The notes: a model not told the origin generated them from the letters alone. Counted from the stretch's first letter, positions 9,373 through 18,994 are shown. The stretch: 64,000 nucleotides of DNA from Pseudaminobacter soli (ex Li et al. 2025) (GCF_029892515.1 NZ_JARXVF010000003.1:611507-675506), one strand, 5' to 3'. Translations and numbers: made by a program.

Positions 9373-10476
9373 TCAAACCGTTGTCGAGGCGGATGCTTCC
9401 ACCCCAGCAAAGCGTTCCAGGCCGTAGGGGCTAAGAAGCGGCTCTCGACGACCGCCCAGCATCTCCTCAGCGAGGAAACGTCCGACGGCGGGCGCAAGCG
9501 TCATGCCGGAATGCATCACGGCGACGTAGAGGCCTTCGACGCCAGAGGCGGCGCCGACCGCCGGAAACCCGTCGCCGGGAACCGGCCGGTGGCCGAGCAG
9601 ATGTCGCTCAAGGGACAGTTCTTCGCCGGCGCGCAGCATGCGCTGCATGGCCGAAAACAGCGTTGCCGCTGCAGCGGCGATGTTCTTGCTCGGAACATTT
9701 CCCTCGAAATCGCCGCCCGCGACGAGCCGCCCATCCGCGGTCTGGCGCATGTGCAATTCCGGCGCCATGACCAAACCGTCAAGCAGGCGCCGGTGTGGGC
9801 GAGAGACGACCAGCATGCCGGGCGGCGTGGACAGCGGAAGTTTTACGCCCGCCGTCGCGAGCATTGAAGGCGTTTCGACGCCAGCCGCAACCGCGACCAT
9901 GTCGGCCTCGATCGGGCCTGCGTCGGTCTCAACGCCCGACACGCCATGTGTGCCGATCCTGATGGAGGTCACGCTGCGGCCTTCCAGAAGCTTCGCGCCC
10001 GCAGCCACTGCTGCAGCCATCAAAGCACGGGAGGTTGCCAATGGCTCGGCAACGCCTTCTTCCGCCACATGCAGCACGAATTCCGGAGCATCGGCGAGCT
10101 GAGGCTCGAGCCGCGCCGCTTCCTTGCGATCCACGCTGCGGATGCCGTAGCCCCATGCGGCGTGCTCTCGCGCAAAGTCTGCCAGTTTGTCCGGCGGCAG
10201 GTCCCAGATCAGCCCGCCGCTCCACGAGACTGGCAGGCCCGGGACCTCGCGTTCCAGCCTGCGCCACTCGGTCATCGAACGTATACGCAGGCGAAAATAG
10301 GGCTCAGGATTGCCCCAGCTGGCATTCAGCCACCCGAAGGAGTTTGACGTCGCGACACCGCCCGCGGCACCCGCTTCGACAATCGTGACGCGCGCGCCGG
10401 CGCGGACCAGATGCCAAGCTAGCGACGCGCCGATTATGCCGGCGCCGACGACCACTACGTGGGAATTTCCGGGCAT
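9373..10476 (-). CDS. FAD-dependent amino acid oxidoreductase (DAO family)
   Basis: A 367-residue flavoprotein of the D-amino acid oxidase/glycine oxidase/sarcosine oxidase family. The FAD-binding GAGIIG loop lies near the N-terminus (VVVVGAGIIGASLAWHLVRAG), followed by TIVEAG. A conserved C-terminal FAD segment is seen as HSGMTLAPAVGR. I start it at ATG 10476 (MPGNSHVVVVGAG); the longer frame adds 64 residues of low-complexity sequence antisense to the neighbouring gene. The substrate is unknown; it probably oxidatively deaminates or demethylates a secondary or D-amino acid. Its position upstream of an amino acid transporter suggests a shared substrate. Confidence 0.87.
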   Translation of the reverse strand: MPGNSHVVVVGAGIIGASLAWHLVRAGARVTIVEAGAAGGVATSNSFGWLNASWGNPEPYFRLRIRSMTEWRRLEREVPGLPVSWSGGLIWDLPPDKLADFAREHAAWGYGIRSVDRKEAARLEPQLADAPEFVLHVAEEGVAEPLATSRALMAAAVAAGAKLLEGRSVTSIRIGTHGVSGVETDAGPIEADMVAVAAGVETPSMLATAGVKLPLSTPPGMLVVSRPHRRLLDGLVMAPELHMRQTADGRLVAGGDFEGNVPSKNIAAAAATLFSAMQRMLRAGEELSLERHLLGHRPVPGDGFPAVGAASGVEGLYVAVMHSGMTLAPAVGRFLAEEMLGGRREPLLSPYGLERFAGVEASASTTV

Positions 10477-10510
10477 CTGTTTCCCCTCGAAAGAACTGTG
10501 CCGCTTCAAT

Positions 10511-11344
10511 TCAGACTGGCAGCGGGGCGGATGAGAACCATAGGTCGCCATAGATCGCGACGGCTGTTTCGTCCGGCTCTCGCTCGCTCGTCGGCCAGAG
10601 TGAGGCGACCATATGAGCCTCCCGGCGATCCGGTGTCTTGCTGCAGCTTTCCGTGCTCGATGCGCCACTGCATGGAATGAACCAGGCGCCCATCAGTGGC
10701 CGCGCCGAGAAGCCATTGGGAAAGCGCCGCACCAGCAGCGTAAGCCCGATGGCGTCGGACGGGCGCCATGGGAAGATCATCCGGCCATCCCGCCGCAGTG
10801 CTCGCAGCCACGCGACGGGCGGGGAGGTGACGCCGGCGTTCACATAGACCAGGTCGTATTCGGGGAGGGGAAGCTTGGTCGCGTCGCCCAAGGTCACCCT
10901 AACGTTTTCATACGATTTCAGATTGTGCCCAGCCTGCCGGGCAAGTTCCGCTTCGATCTCGAAGGCGTCGACCCGGCCACTTGGCTGCACCAGCAACGAC
11001 AGGATCGCCGTGTAATAGCCCGTGCCGGCGCCGATGTGGCAGACAAGCTCGCCAGGCTGCGGCGCGACGGCGCCGATCCAGGCCGCATGCAGATATGGCT
11101 CGCCATTGTTGATGCCCTTTTCGGCATCGAGCGCCACCAGAGCGTTCTGGTAGAGATAGACGGGATCGGCGTCGGGCGTTTCGACATAGGAGTTGTCGAC
11201 CATGATCTTCCATGGTCCCCGCGGCAGGAAGGCTTCGCGCGCAACCATCCTGAACGCCTGTTCCAGCCGCGGATCGTTAGATCGGCTCGCCGTCGCCATC
11301 AGCTTGGCATAGAACGACTTGGCCTTTTCAAGATCCCGGTTCAT
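10511..11344 (-). CDS. Protein-L-isoaspartate O-methyltransferase-like methyltransferase
   Basis: A 277-residue SAM-dependent methyltransferase. SAM-binding motif I appears as VCHIGAGTGYYTAILS, and the upstream AFLPRGPW and downstream DLVYVNAGVTSPP match the Pcm-like fold. Canonical Pcm proteins are about 210-230 residues, so this is a longer divergent relative and may not repair isoaspartate. The N-terminal 60 residues are helical and charged. It ends 34 bp before the FAD oxidase start on the same strand and may be co-transcribed with it. Confidence 0.75.
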   Translation of the reverse strand: MNRDLEKAKSFYAKLMATASRSNDPRLEQAFRMVAREAFLPRGPWKIMVDNSYVETPDADPVYLYQNALVALDAEKGINNGEPYLHAAWIGAVAPQPGELVCHIGAGTGYYTAILSLLVQPSGRVDAFEIEAELARQAGHNLKSYENVRVTLGDATKLPLPEYDLVYVNAGVTSPPVAWLRALRRDGRMIFPWRPSDAIGLTLLVRRFPNGFSARPLMGAWFIPCSGASSTESCSKTPDRREAHMVASLWPTSEREPDETAVAIYGDLWFSSAPLPV

Positions 11345-11638
11345 CCGAATACCGACCTCCGACCATGAACCTCATGGAAACGACGTATGGCGGTGTCGTC
11401 AATCGGAAAAGGATACTCTGAAAGGTCGATGAAAGACGCCAACATGCTGAACGTGGCGTCAATGAAAACGCGTGTTAAGCTGATTTCGCCCTCAGTTGAG
11501 TCGGGCCGTTCATCAAGCGTCGTTCTGGAGAGTTGCAGCGCCCTCGAGCCGGGCAGGGCTCGCGCGCACGATCGCTGTCATTCCGCTGTGTTCTTGTCGG
11601 CGTTCTTAGCGTCTGGGCTATTGGCGAGGGGAAAGCCG

Positions 11639-11821
11639 ATGCAGAACATAGTCGATGACGACTGTCTAAAGCCGCGTCTTACAGAGCGCGTGGACATTTT
11701 CACCGCGGTGACCATCCTGCGCTCGCGGGGTTACGACCGCGAAGACTTGATCGCGGAAATCACCAGGATCTTCTACGTCGACCTCGACGAGTACAACGAC
11801 GTCCTGCGCTGGGTGAGCTGA
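11639..11821 (+). CDS. Small conserved hypothetical protein, 60 aa
   Basis: I take the ATG at 11639 (MQNIVDDDCLKPRL) because a GAGGGGAAAG ribosome binding site lies directly upstream and the downstream 60 codons look protein-like: ERVDIFTAVTILRSRGYDREDLIAEITRIFYVDLDEYNDVL. The longer in-frame extension upstream is Ser/Arg-rich and unlikely. It reads as an acidic helical protein without signal or membrane segment. No family can be named with confidence. It converges with the propionyl-CoA carboxylase gene. Confidence 0.7.
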   Translation: MQNIVDDDCLKPRLTERVDIFTAVTILRSRGYDREDLIAEITRIFYVDLDEYNDVLRWVS

Positions 11822-11856
11822 ACGCAGCGTTTTAAACGAAGGCGAGAACACCCCGC

Positions 11857-13389
11857 TCAGAGCGGGATGTTGTCGTGCTTCTTCCAGGGGTTCTGGAGGT
11901 CCTTGTTGCGCAGCATGCGCAGCGCTCGCGCCACGCGGCGACGCGTGGAATGCGGCATGATCACCTCGTCGATATAGCCGCGTTCGGCGGCGACGAAGGG
12001 CGACAGGAAGCGATCCTCGTAAGTCTTTGTATGCGCTGCGATCTTTTCCGGATCGCCGATGTCCTTGCGGTAGATGATCTCCACCGCGCCCTTGGCGCCC
12101 ATCACCGCGATCTGGGCCGTCGGCCAGGCATAGTTCATGTCGCCGCGCAGGTGCTTTGAAGCCATGACGTCATAGGCGCCGCCGAAGGCCTTGCGGGTGA
12201 TGACGGTGACCTTGGGCACGGTTGCCTCGGCATAGGCAAAGAGCAGCTTGGCGCCATGCTTGATGAGGCCGCCATATTCCTGGCTCGTGCCGGGCAGGAA
12301 GCCGGGAACGTCCACGAAGGTGACGATCGGGATATTGAAGCAGTCGCAGAAACGCACGAAGCGGGCTGCCTTGCGGCTGGCGTCCGAATCCAGCACGCCG
12401 GCAAGCACCATCGGTTGGTTGGCGACGAAGCCCACCGTGCGGCCTTCCATGCGTCCGAAGCCGGTGACGATGTTTTTGGCGAAGCTCGGCTGGATCTCGA
12501 AGAAATCGCCCTCGTCGACTGTCTTCAGGATCAGCTCCTTGATGTCGTAGGGCTTGTTGGCATTGTCCGGGATCAGGCGGTCGAGCGACATGTCGTGCTC
12601 GGTGACCGACTGGAAGCATTCGATTTCCGGAATCTCGGCAGTGTTCGAGGCCGGCAGGAAGTCGACCAGCCGGCGCATCTGCAGAAGCGTCTCGACGTCA
12701 TTGTCGTATGCGCCGTCGGCGATGGAGGATTTCGTGGTGTGGACCGACGCGCCGCCGAGCTGCTCGGCGGTGACCGTCTCGTTGGTCACGGTCTTCACCA
12801 CGTCAGGACCGGTGACGAACATGTAGGACGTGTCACGCACCATGAAGATGAAGTCGGTCATGGCCGGCGAATAGACGTCGCCGCCGGCGCAGGGGCCCAT
12901 GATGACGGAAATCTGCGGGATCACGCCCGAGGCGAGCACGTTGCGCTGAAAGATTTCGGCATAGCCGCCAAGCGCCGCCACGCCTTCCTGGATGCGCGCG
13001 CCGCCTGCGTCATAGAGGCCGATGATCGGCGCGCGGTTGCGCAGGGCCATGTCCTGCACCTTCTGCACCTTTTCGGCATGCGCTTCCGACAGCGAGCCGC
13101 CAAACACGGTGAAATCCTTGGCGAAGAGATAGACCGGTCGGCCGTTCACAGTACCCCAGCCGGTGACCACGCCATCACCGGCGATCTTGCTCTTTTCCAT
13201 GCCGAAGTCGGTCGAGCGGTGTTCGACATACATGTCGAACTCTTCGAAGGAGCCTTCATCGAGGAAAATCTCGATGCGCTCGCGGGCGGTGAGCTTGCCC
13301 TTGGCATGCTGAGCCTCGACGCGGGCTTTGCCTCCGCCGGCACGCGCGATTTCGCGGCGGCGTTCGAGTTCCTTCAGCACGTCCTTCAT
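11857..13389 (-). CDS. pccB: Propionyl-CoA carboxylase beta subunit (carboxyltransferase)
   Basis: A 510-residue biotin-dependent acyl-CoA carboxyltransferase, which moves the carboxyl group from biotin to propionyl-CoA to give methylmalonyl-CoA. The two-lobed crotonase fold is evident, with an N-lobe marker [17 protein letters not shown] and C-lobe segments [17 protein letters not shown] and [17 protein letters not shown]. Length and these motifs match PccB rather than AccD. The biotin-carrying alpha subunit is not in this window. In alphaproteobacteria it serves propionate and odd-chain fatty acid or branched amino acid breakdown. Confidence 0.95.
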   Translation of the reverse strand: MKDVLKELERRREIARAGGGKARVEAQHAKGKLTARERIEIFLDEGSFEEFDMYVEHRSTDFGMEKSKIAGDGVVTGWGTVNGRPVYLFAKDFTVFGGSLSEAHAEKVQKVQDMALRNRAPIIGLYDAGGARIQEGVAALGGYAEIFQRNVLASGVIPQISVIMGPCAGGDVYSPAMTDFIFMVRDTSYMFVTGPDVVKTVTNETVTAEQLGGASVHTTKSSIADGAYDNDVETLLQMRRLVDFLPASNTAEIPEIECFQSVTEHDMSLDRLIPDNANKPYDIKELILKTVDEGDFFEIQPSFAKNIVTGFGRMEGRTVGFVANQPMVLAGVLDSDASRKAARFVRFCDCFNIPIVTFVDVPGFLPGTSQEYGGLIKHGAKLLFAYAEATVPKVTVITRKAFGGAYDVMASKHLRGDMNYAWPTAQIAVMGAKGAVEIIYRKDIGDPEKIAAHTKTYEDRFLSPFVAAERGYIDEVIMPHSTRRRVARALRMLRNKDLQNPWKKHDNIPL

Positions 13390-13504
13390 TGTGAAACGCT
13401 CCTGCGGACAAATCCTGTGCCTGCGGTGTTAGCACGCTGGCCGCGGAGCGCAATAAGTCTGTGGCCCGCGCCCGAGCGTTGGCTGGGGCGCGGGGCGGTG
13501 ATCT

Positions 13505-13945
13505 TTACCAGCTGCCGGTGTTCGACATGGAGGCCCAGGGCTCGGCCTTTTCCTTGGCCGGTCCCTTCTGCAGCAGTTCGATCGAGATGCCGTCGGGCGA
13601 CTTGATGAAGGCCATGTGGCCGTCGCGCGGCGGGCGGTTGATGGTCACGCCCTTGTCCATCAGCTGCTGGCAGGTGGCATAGATATCGTCGACTTCATAG
13701 GCGAGGTGACCGAAGTTGCGGCCGCCGGTGTAGGCTTCCGGATCCCAGTTGTAGGTCAGCTCGAGCAGCGGCGCGTGTTCGGAGACGCCGGCCTTCTCGT
13801 CGTCGCGGGCGGCGAGGTAGATCAGTGTGAAGCGGCCGGCTTCGCTTTCATAACGGCGCACCTCTTTCATGCCGAGCTTGTTGCAATAGAAATCCATCGA
13901 AACGTCCACGTCGGCAACGCGAACCATTGTGTGCAGATAGCGCAT
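13505..13945 (-). CDS. gloA: Lactoylglutathione lyase (glyoxalase I)
   Basis: A 146-residue metalloenzyme of the vicinal oxygen chelate fold that isomerises the methylglyoxal-glutathione hemithioacetal to lactoylglutathione. MRYLHTMVRVADVDVSMDFY at the start (metal ligand H5), LLELTYNWD (second ligand Glu), GRNFGHLAYEVDDI (His) and SPDGISIELLQ (Glu) give the usual four ligands in two VOC modules. I start at ATG 13945; the longer frame adds 11 residues not seen in the family. The C-terminal tail after LLQKG is a short extension. It lies downstream of pccB on the same strand's opposite end, separated by its own gap. Confidence 0.93.
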   Translation of the reverse strand: MRYLHTMVRVADVDVSMDFYCNKLGMKEVRRYESEAGRFTLIYLAARDDEKAGVSEHAPLLELTYNWDPEAYTGGRNFGHLAYEVDDIYATCQQLMDKGVTINRPPRDGHMAFIKSPDGISIELLQKGPAKEKAEPWASMSNTGSW

Positions 13946-14163
13946 TTTCTCTGTCCCTGGGTTGGATGGCCGGAACATAGGGCGGCTTCCCGCACCAGGG
14001 CAACCTGCGATGGGCCAGAAGCCTTATGTGGTAAGATGATCCACAGTATTGATCACCTTAAACGGTGAAAAAAGCCAAGGCGGCTCTTGCACTCACGCAA
14101 GCCCAAAGTGTTAATCTGCGTTTAAGAATCAGTGGCGGCGTAATCGAGAAAAGGTGCGGTCGA

Positions 14164-14757
14164 ATGGGGGAGAGGGCCTCTTTCGCGGAACGGGACTTAG
14201 TCGGAAACGAAGCCTTGGACCGTGACGAGACCGGCGAAGGCGTCAATCTGGTCGAGGTCTCTGGAGCCATCAAGTGGTTCGACGTGGCCAAGGGCTACGG
14301 CTTCATCCTGCCGGACGACGGCTCGTCCGACGTTCTCCTTCATGTGACTTCCCTGCGCCGCGATGGCTTCCAGACCGCCCTTGAAGGCGCTCGCGTCGTT
14401 TGCCTTGCCAAGCAGGGCGAACGCGGCCTGCAGGCCTTCCGCGTCCTGTCGATGGACAACTCGACCGCCGTTCATCCCGCCGAGTCACAGGAACAGCGCA
14501 CCCATGTCGCCGTCACCGCCGAAAGCGGGCTGGAGCGGGCGCTGGTGAAATGGTTCAACCGCACCAAGGGCTTTGGCTTCCTGACGCGCGGCGAGGGAAC
14601 GGAAGACATCTTCATCCACATGGAAACCCTGCGTCGCTACGGCCTGACCGAGCTGCGCCCGGGCCAGGTGGTTCTGCTGCGCTACGGGCGTGGCGATAAA
14701 GGCCTCATGGCCGCCGAAATTCACCCCGATATCGGAACGCTCCCGATCGCGCATTGA
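14164..14757 (+). CDS. Double cold-shock-domain protein
   Basis: A 197-residue single-strand nucleic-acid-binding protein with two cold-shock domains. The first has KWFDVAKGYGFILPDDG and DVLLHVTSL; the second has KWFNRTKGFGFLTRGEG and DIFIHMETL, giving RNP1 and RNP2 in each. A non-conserved linker of about 40 residues separates them. This two-domain form of about 190-200 residues is widespread in Rhizobiales. I start at ATG 14164 (MGERASF); the upstream extension is not domain-like. The 218-bp leader region before it fits the long untranslated leaders common for cold-shock mRNAs. Confidence 0.9.
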   Translation: MGERASFAERDLVGNEALDRDETGEGVNLVEVSGAIKWFDVAKGYGFILPDDGSSDVLLHVTSLRRDGFQTALEGARVVCLAKQGERGLQAFRVLSMDNSTAVHPAESQEQRTHVAVTAESGLERALVKWFNRTKGFGFLTRGEGTEDIFIHMETLRRYGLTELRPGQVVLLRYGRGDKGLMAAEIHPDIGTLPIAH

Positions 14758-14890
14758 GTCGAGATTCGCTGCCTGAGACCGGGTAGGGAACATCGTTGGC
14801 TCCCTGTGCGTTCGGCAGGACGATTTTCAGCGTAGCGTACGATTTGGTGCTCTTCGGACCGATGGCCCGAAGTCGAAACAGGGAATATCA

Positions 14891-15400
14891 ATGACCCGCA
14901 GGACCTGGTGCGCCGCCGGCGCGATTTTCGCCGCCATGCTCGGCGCGTTCCTCTATTTGGCATTGCCCGCGTCGTCCATCGCCGATGGGCAGCCGATGCT
15001 TCTGGCGAACGATCCCGCGCCGCTGGTTGCCGAGACCGCCAAGGGAGAGCACTCCTTTTCCATCGAGGTCGCCGACAACGACAATGAGCGCGCAGCCGGC
15101 CTGATGTTCCGCGAGAAGATGTCCGACGACCATGGCATGCTCTTCGTTTTCGACAGGACCCAGCCGGTCGGCTTCTGGATGAAGAACACGCCGATGGCGC
15201 TCGACCTCGTCTTCATTGGCCAGGACGGCACGGTGAAGGCGGTTCGCTGCGGCGAGCCCTTTTCGGAGGCACTGATCGCGCCCGCCGATCCCGTGCGCTT
15301 CGTGCTTGAATTGAAGGCCGGTATGGCGGAAAAGGCCGGCATCAAGGATGGCGACGTCTTGCGCCACCCCGTTATCAGCGCCGCCAGCTCGGGGAACTAG
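14891..15400 (+). CDS. DUF192 family exported protein
   Basis: A 169-residue protein with an N-terminal signal or anchor (RRTWCAAGAIFAAMLGAFLYLALPASS), followed by a complete DUF192 domain from about residue 55: ERAAGLMFREKMSDDHGMLFVFD, then VGFWMKNTPMALDLVFI, and a C-terminal VLELKAGMAEKAGIKDGD. DUF192 proteins are small secreted beta-barrel proteins of unsettled function. An AGGGA ribosome binding site precedes the ATG. An alpha/beta hydrolase gene follows 29 bp later and could be co-transcribed. Confidence 0.9.
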   Translation: MTRRTWCAAGAIFAAMLGAFLYLALPASSIADGQPMLLANDPAPLVAETAKGEHSFSIEVADNDNERAAGLMFREKMSDDHGMLFVFDRTQPVGFWMKNTPMALDLVFIGQDGTVKAVRCGEPFSEALIAPADPVRFVLELKAGMAEKAGIKDGDVLRHPVISAASSGN

Positions 15401-15429
15401 GCTGGCTTTCTCCGCGGAGACTTCCAGTC

Positions 15430-16200
15430 GTGACGCAGTTTTTCGACCATGACGGCTTCCACCTGGCTTTCATCGATCAGAAGCCGAAGGAAGGGCAAGG
15501 CGACCCTGTCCTTCTGATCCACGGCTTTGCCTCGAACCATCTGGTCAACTGGGTGTCGCCGGGTTGGGTGAAGACACTGACCGAGGCCGGTTATCGCGCC
15601 ATCGCGCTCGACAATCGCGGCCACGGCCTTTCGTCCAAGAGCTACGAGCCGGTCGACTACACGCCTGAAAAAATGGCAAGCGACGCGGCGGCACTTCTCG
15701 ATCATCTCGGCATCGAGCGCGCCCATGTCATGGGCTATTCGATGGGTGCACGGGTTTCGGCCTTCATGGCTCTGGCAACCCCGGAGAAGGTGGCGACGCT
15801 GGTTCTTGGCGGTCTCGGCTACGGAATGATCGATGGCGTGGGCGACTGGGATCCGATTGCCGAAGCGCTGCTGGCGCCTAGCCCTGCGGACATCTCCCAT
15901 ACGCGTGGAAAAATGTTCCGCGCTTTTGCCGATCAGACGAGGAGCGACCGCGAGGCGCTCGCCGCCTGCATCTCCACCTCGCGTGCGGAACTGACCGAGC
16001 CCGAGGTTGCTCGCATCATGCAGCCGACGCTGATTGCCGTCGGCACCAAGGACGACATTGCCGGCTCAGCCGAGCAGCTGGCGGCGCTGATGCCGAATGC
16101 CGAGGCCTTCGACATCGAGGGCAGGGACCATATGCTTGCGGTCGGCGATCGCACCTTCAAGAAGCGCGTTCTGGAGTTTTACGCCGAGAACCCGCTTTAG
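15430..16200 (+). CDS. Alpha/beta hydrolase, GTG start
   Basis: A 256-residue cytosolic alpha/beta-hydrolase. An oxyanion-hole HGFASN segment is at residues 31-36, and the nucleophile elbow GYSMG places the catalytic serine at residue 104. The acid is probably in GTKDDIAGS and the histidine in GRDHMLAVGD near the C-terminus. The substrate is not deducible; family members include esterases, haloperoxidase-like enzymes and C-C hydrolases. The GTG start follows a GGAG, 29 bp after the DUF192 gene on the same strand. Confidence 0.88.
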   Translation: MTQFFDHDGFHLAFIDQKPKEGQGDPVLLIHGFASNHLVNWVSPGWVKTLTEAGYRAIALDNRGHGLSSKSYEPVDYTPEKMASDAAALLDHLGIERAHVMGYSMGARVSAFMALATPEKVATLVLGGLGYGMIDGVGDWDPIAEALLAPSPADISHTRGKMFRAFADQTRSDREALAACISTSRAELTEPEVARIMQPTLIAVGTKDDIAGSAEQLAALMPNAEAFDIEGRDHMLAVGDRTFKKRVLEFYAENPL

Positions 16201-16372
16201 AACGCGATTTATCCCGTCTTACCGGTCGTTGAGGGATTGTTTTCCGTCGTCGCTTGAATCGCTGCGATGCATGTCCATTTGACACTAAGATTAGGAAAAT
16301 TGAGTTCAAACATGCTAGCGTGTGGCCTATACGTCCGGTGACGTAATGCCAAGGCAGGCAACGGAGATACCG

Positions 16373-17221
16373 ATGACGACAAGCAGCGCCCAGCGTACCG
16401 GAACGCTTCAGCCGATCGATCCGATCTGGAGTTCCGTGCGCGACGAAGCCATGGAGGCGGTGTCGCGCGATCCGTTGCTCGCTGCTTTCCTCTATTCGAC
16501 CATCCTGAACCAGAACAGCCTCGAGGATGCGGTGATGCACCGGCTGGCCGAGCGCCTGGCGCACCAGGATCTTGGCGCCGATCTCATCCGCCAGACCTTC
16601 GAGGCGATGCTCGCCGACAATCCCGATTGGGCGACGACGGTGCGCGTCGACATCCAGGCCTATTACGACCGCGATCCGGCCTGCGACCGCTTCATGATGC
16701 CGGTGCTCTACTTCAAGGGCTTCCACGCCATCCAGACGCATCGCCTGGCGCACTGGCTGTGGAGCCGCGGCCGCCGCGATTTCGCGCTCTATCTGCAAAG
16801 CCGCTCGTCGTCCGTGTTCCAGACCGACATCCACCCGGCGTCGAAGATGGGCAAGGGCATCTTCATCGACCATGCCACGGGGCTGGTCGTCGGCGAGACC
16901 GCGGTGATCGAAGACGATGTCTCGATTCTGCACGGCGTGACGCTCGGCGGCACCGGCAAGGCCGGCGGCGACCGCCATCCCAAGATTCGCCATGGCGTGC
17001 TTATCGGCGCCGGCGCGAAAATCCTCGGCAATATCGAGGTCGGCCATTGCGCGAAGGTCGCCGCCGGTTCGGTGGTGCTTTCGCCTGTGCCGCATAACAA
17101 GACGGTCGCCGGCGTGCCGGCCCGTGTTGTCGGCGAAACCGGATGCGACCAGCCGGCGCGGCAGATGGACCAGTTCCTGCCGTCGCAGGCCATGGATCAC
17201 GTGGTCACGTTCGATATTTGA
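16373..17221 (+). CDS. cysE: Serine O-acetyltransferase
   Basis: A 282-residue enzyme that acetylates L-serine with acetyl-CoA, the first step of cysteine synthesis. An N-terminal helical region (DPIWSSVRDEAMEAVSRDPLLAAF) is followed by the left-handed beta-helix: DIHPASKMGKGIFIDHATG, then VSILHGVTLGGTGK, and GVLIGAGAKILGNIEVG. The catalytic Asp/His region FHAIQTHRLAHWLW is intact. I start at ATG 16373, which has GGAGA just upstream; two earlier in-frame ATGs (16322, 16346) lack one. The C-terminal tail ends in FDI, and a terminal isoleucine is typical where CysE docks into CysK. Confidence 0.93.
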   Translation: MTTSSAQRTGTLQPIDPIWSSVRDEAMEAVSRDPLLAAFLYSTILNQNSLEDAVMHRLAERLAHQDLGADLIRQTFEAMLADNPDWATTVRVDIQAYYDRDPACDRFMMPVLYFKGFHAIQTHRLAHWLWSRGRRDFALYLQSRSSSVFQTDIHPASKMGKGIFIDHATGLVVGETAVIEDDVSILHGVTLGGTGKAGGDRHPKIRHGVLIGAGAKILGNIEVGHCAKVAAGSVVLSPVPHNKTVAGVPARVVGETGCDQPARQMDQFLPSQAMDHVVTFDI

Positions 17222-17363
17222 GGCCCGGCCTTTTGTGGTCCTCGTGATGGCCGGTGCACGCTGCCGCGTCGTTCGGTGAGTTTGTTCCCGCGTTGCCTTT
17301 ACATCGCCAAGCTAGGCGTGTCAGAAGCGCTTTCCATCGATCCAACCCGCCATCGGGAGAAGA

Positions 17364-17570
17364 GTGTTGAAGCCGGAAGAAATCAGAAAACTCGACGCAT
17401 ATTTCAAGCGGACCTTCCAGAATCCGCTGCTGCAGGTGAAGGCACGCCCGCGCAAGAACGACTCGGCTGAAGTCTATATCGGTGACGAATTCCTCGGCAT
17501 CGTGTTCAAGGACGAGGACGACGGCGACTACAATTTCTCGATGGCGATCCTCGACATCGACCTGGCCTAG
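17364..17570 (+). CDS. DUF3126 family protein, GTG start
   Basis: A 68-residue protein of the alphaproteobacterial family DUF3126. It begins VLKPEEIRKLDAYFKRTFQNP and continues through EVYIGDEFLGIVFKDEDDGDYNFSM. GTG at 17364 is selected by CGGGAGAAG immediately upstream and by the family start. Function unknown; small, acidic, no signal or membrane segment. It follows cysE by 142 bp and converges with the next gene, with only about 20 bp between the stop codons. Confidence 0.85.
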   Translation: MLKPEEIRKLDAYFKRTFQNPLLQVKARPRKNDSAEVYIGDEFLGIVFKDEDDGDYNFSMAILDIDLA

Positions 17571-17591
17571 TTAAACCGCCGGCTGGCCGCT

Positions 17592-18320
17592 TCAGCGGCC
17601 GGTCTTCAGGTATTGCGCCGCCTTGGCGTTCACGCTTGCTTCCAGTTGCTGCCAGTCGGCCAAAAGCTCCCGCGGAAAGCGATAGCTGAGGCTCAGATCG
17701 TCGCCCAGATGAATGTCGCGCTCGCAAGGCGCGAGCGATTCATCGGCGCTTGCGCCCGTCAGGCAGCGGGCGACGAATGGGTCCTTTCCCGGACGCGCGG
17801 CAACTGCAAGAACCTCGTTCATATATCCAGATTTCTCGTTGAATTCGTAGAACGTCAGGCCGCCCGGACCTGGCGTTCCGGGCTGCTTGATGAGCGAGCT
17901 GTAGATCGGCGCGAAGCGGCCGCTCATGTCGCGCGACATCATGCGTTCCTCGAACGACATGAACAGGATGCGGCGAGAGCCGTCGGCATTGTTGAAGTCG
18001 TCGCGAGTGGCTTCCGAGTAGCCCTCCATGTCTGGCCACCTGAGATAGATGTCCAGTCGCGAGGCGACGCCGTCGTGCCGGGATTTCTCGAACCGGATCG
18101 CATTGGACGGTACCGCCAGCACGTTGTTGCCGATGACGATCTCATGCACGGTGCGGTCTTCTGTATGCCCGGCCAGCGCGATCGTGCGGCCCAGCCATTT
18201 GCCGCCGACATTGATGGCTACCGACAATAGGGCGAGCACCGCAAAGACATAAAACACCTTGCGCATCAGCGAACCGTCGATCTTGCTGATCGTTCCTTCC
18301 GCCGTTGCGGCCTCTTTCAT
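17592..18320 (-). CDS. Membrane-anchored hypothetical protein
   Basis: A 242-residue protein I do not recognise by function. After a short cytoplasmic N-terminus (MKEAATAEGTISKIDGSLMRK) comes one membrane segment (VFYVFAVLALLSVAINVGG). A largely soluble, probably periplasmic, domain follows and contains RLDIYLRWPDMEGYS, ILFMSFEERMMSRDMSGRF and a single Cys pair (ARCLTG...APCERD). ATG 18320 is chosen for the GGAG 8 nt upstream; two earlier in-frame ATGs lie at 18374 and 18413. It diverges from a gamma carbonic anhydrase gene. Confidence 0.78.
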   Translation of the reverse strand: MKEAATAEGTISKIDGSLMRKVFYVFAVLALLSVAINVGGKWLGRTIALAGHTEDRTVHEIVIGNNVLAVPSNAIRFEKSRHDGVASRLDIYLRWPDMEGYSEATRDDFNNADGSRRILFMSFEERMMSRDMSGRFAPIYSSLIKQPGTPGPGGLTFYEFNEKSGYMNEVLAVAARPGKDPFVARCLTGASADESLAPCERDIHLGDDLSLSYRFPRELLADWQQLEASVNAKAAQYLKTGR

Positions 18321-18443
18321 TGGAATCTCCTGCTGGCCGTGCGTCGCGGCAGTCTGGGAACTTTGCAATTTCATGGTAAACGGGCGGTAAAGATGCGTTT
18401 GCCCTAGGGGCAACGCTGGTGCTTATCGAGGTCTGGAGGAACG

Positions 18444-18971
18444 ATGTCCATTTATGCGATCGACGGAACGAAGCCCGAGTTCGAGGACGAGGGCAGCAAC
18501 TGGATCGCGCCGGACGCGACGGTGATCGGCATTGTGAAGATCGGCCGGAATGTCGGCATCTGGTTCGGCGCGGTGATCCGCGGGGACAATGACCCGATCA
18601 CGATCGGCGCCGACACCAATATCCAGGAACACACGATGATGCACAACGACCCGGGCTTTCCGCTCAGCATCGGGGCGGGATGCACCATTGGCCATCGGGC
18701 GGTCCTGCACGGCTGCACCATCGGCGACAACAGCCTGATCGGCATGGGCGCCATCGTTCTGAACGGCGCCAGGATCGGCAGGAATTGCCTGGTCGGCGCC
18801 GGGGCGCTGGTTACCGAAGGCAAGGAGTTTCCCGACAATTCGCTGATCGTCGGCGCGCCGGCCAAGGCTGTCAGGGTGCTGGACGACGCTACCATCGAAG
18901 GGTTGCGCAAATCGGCCGAGCACTATGTCGCCAACGCCAAACGCTTCAAGGCCGGGTTCGCCAAGGCCTGA
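18444..18971 (+). CDS. Gamma-class carbonic anhydrase family protein
   Basis: A 175-residue left-handed beta-helix protein of the gamma carbonic anhydrase-like family (YrdA/PaaY group). Hexapeptide turns include GRNVGIWFGAVIRGDND and IGDNSLIGMGAIVLNGARIG. The three metal-binding histidines sit at H67, H84 and H89, the spacing expected for the family. Members may hydrate CO2 or act as thioesterase/acyl carriers; activity is unproven without biochemical data. A GGAGGA ribosome binding site precedes the ATG. Confidence 0.92.
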   Translation: MSIYAIDGTKPEFEDEGSNWIAPDATVIGIVKIGRNVGIWFGAVIRGDNDPITIGADTNIQEHTMMHNDPGFPLSIGAGCTIGHRAVLHGCTIGDNSLIGMGAIVLNGARIGRNCLVGAGALVTEGKEFPDNSLIVGAPAKAVRVLDDATIEGLRKSAEHYVANAKRFKAGFAKA

Positions 18972-18994
18972 TCAAGGCTCCCGCCGAAATGAGT

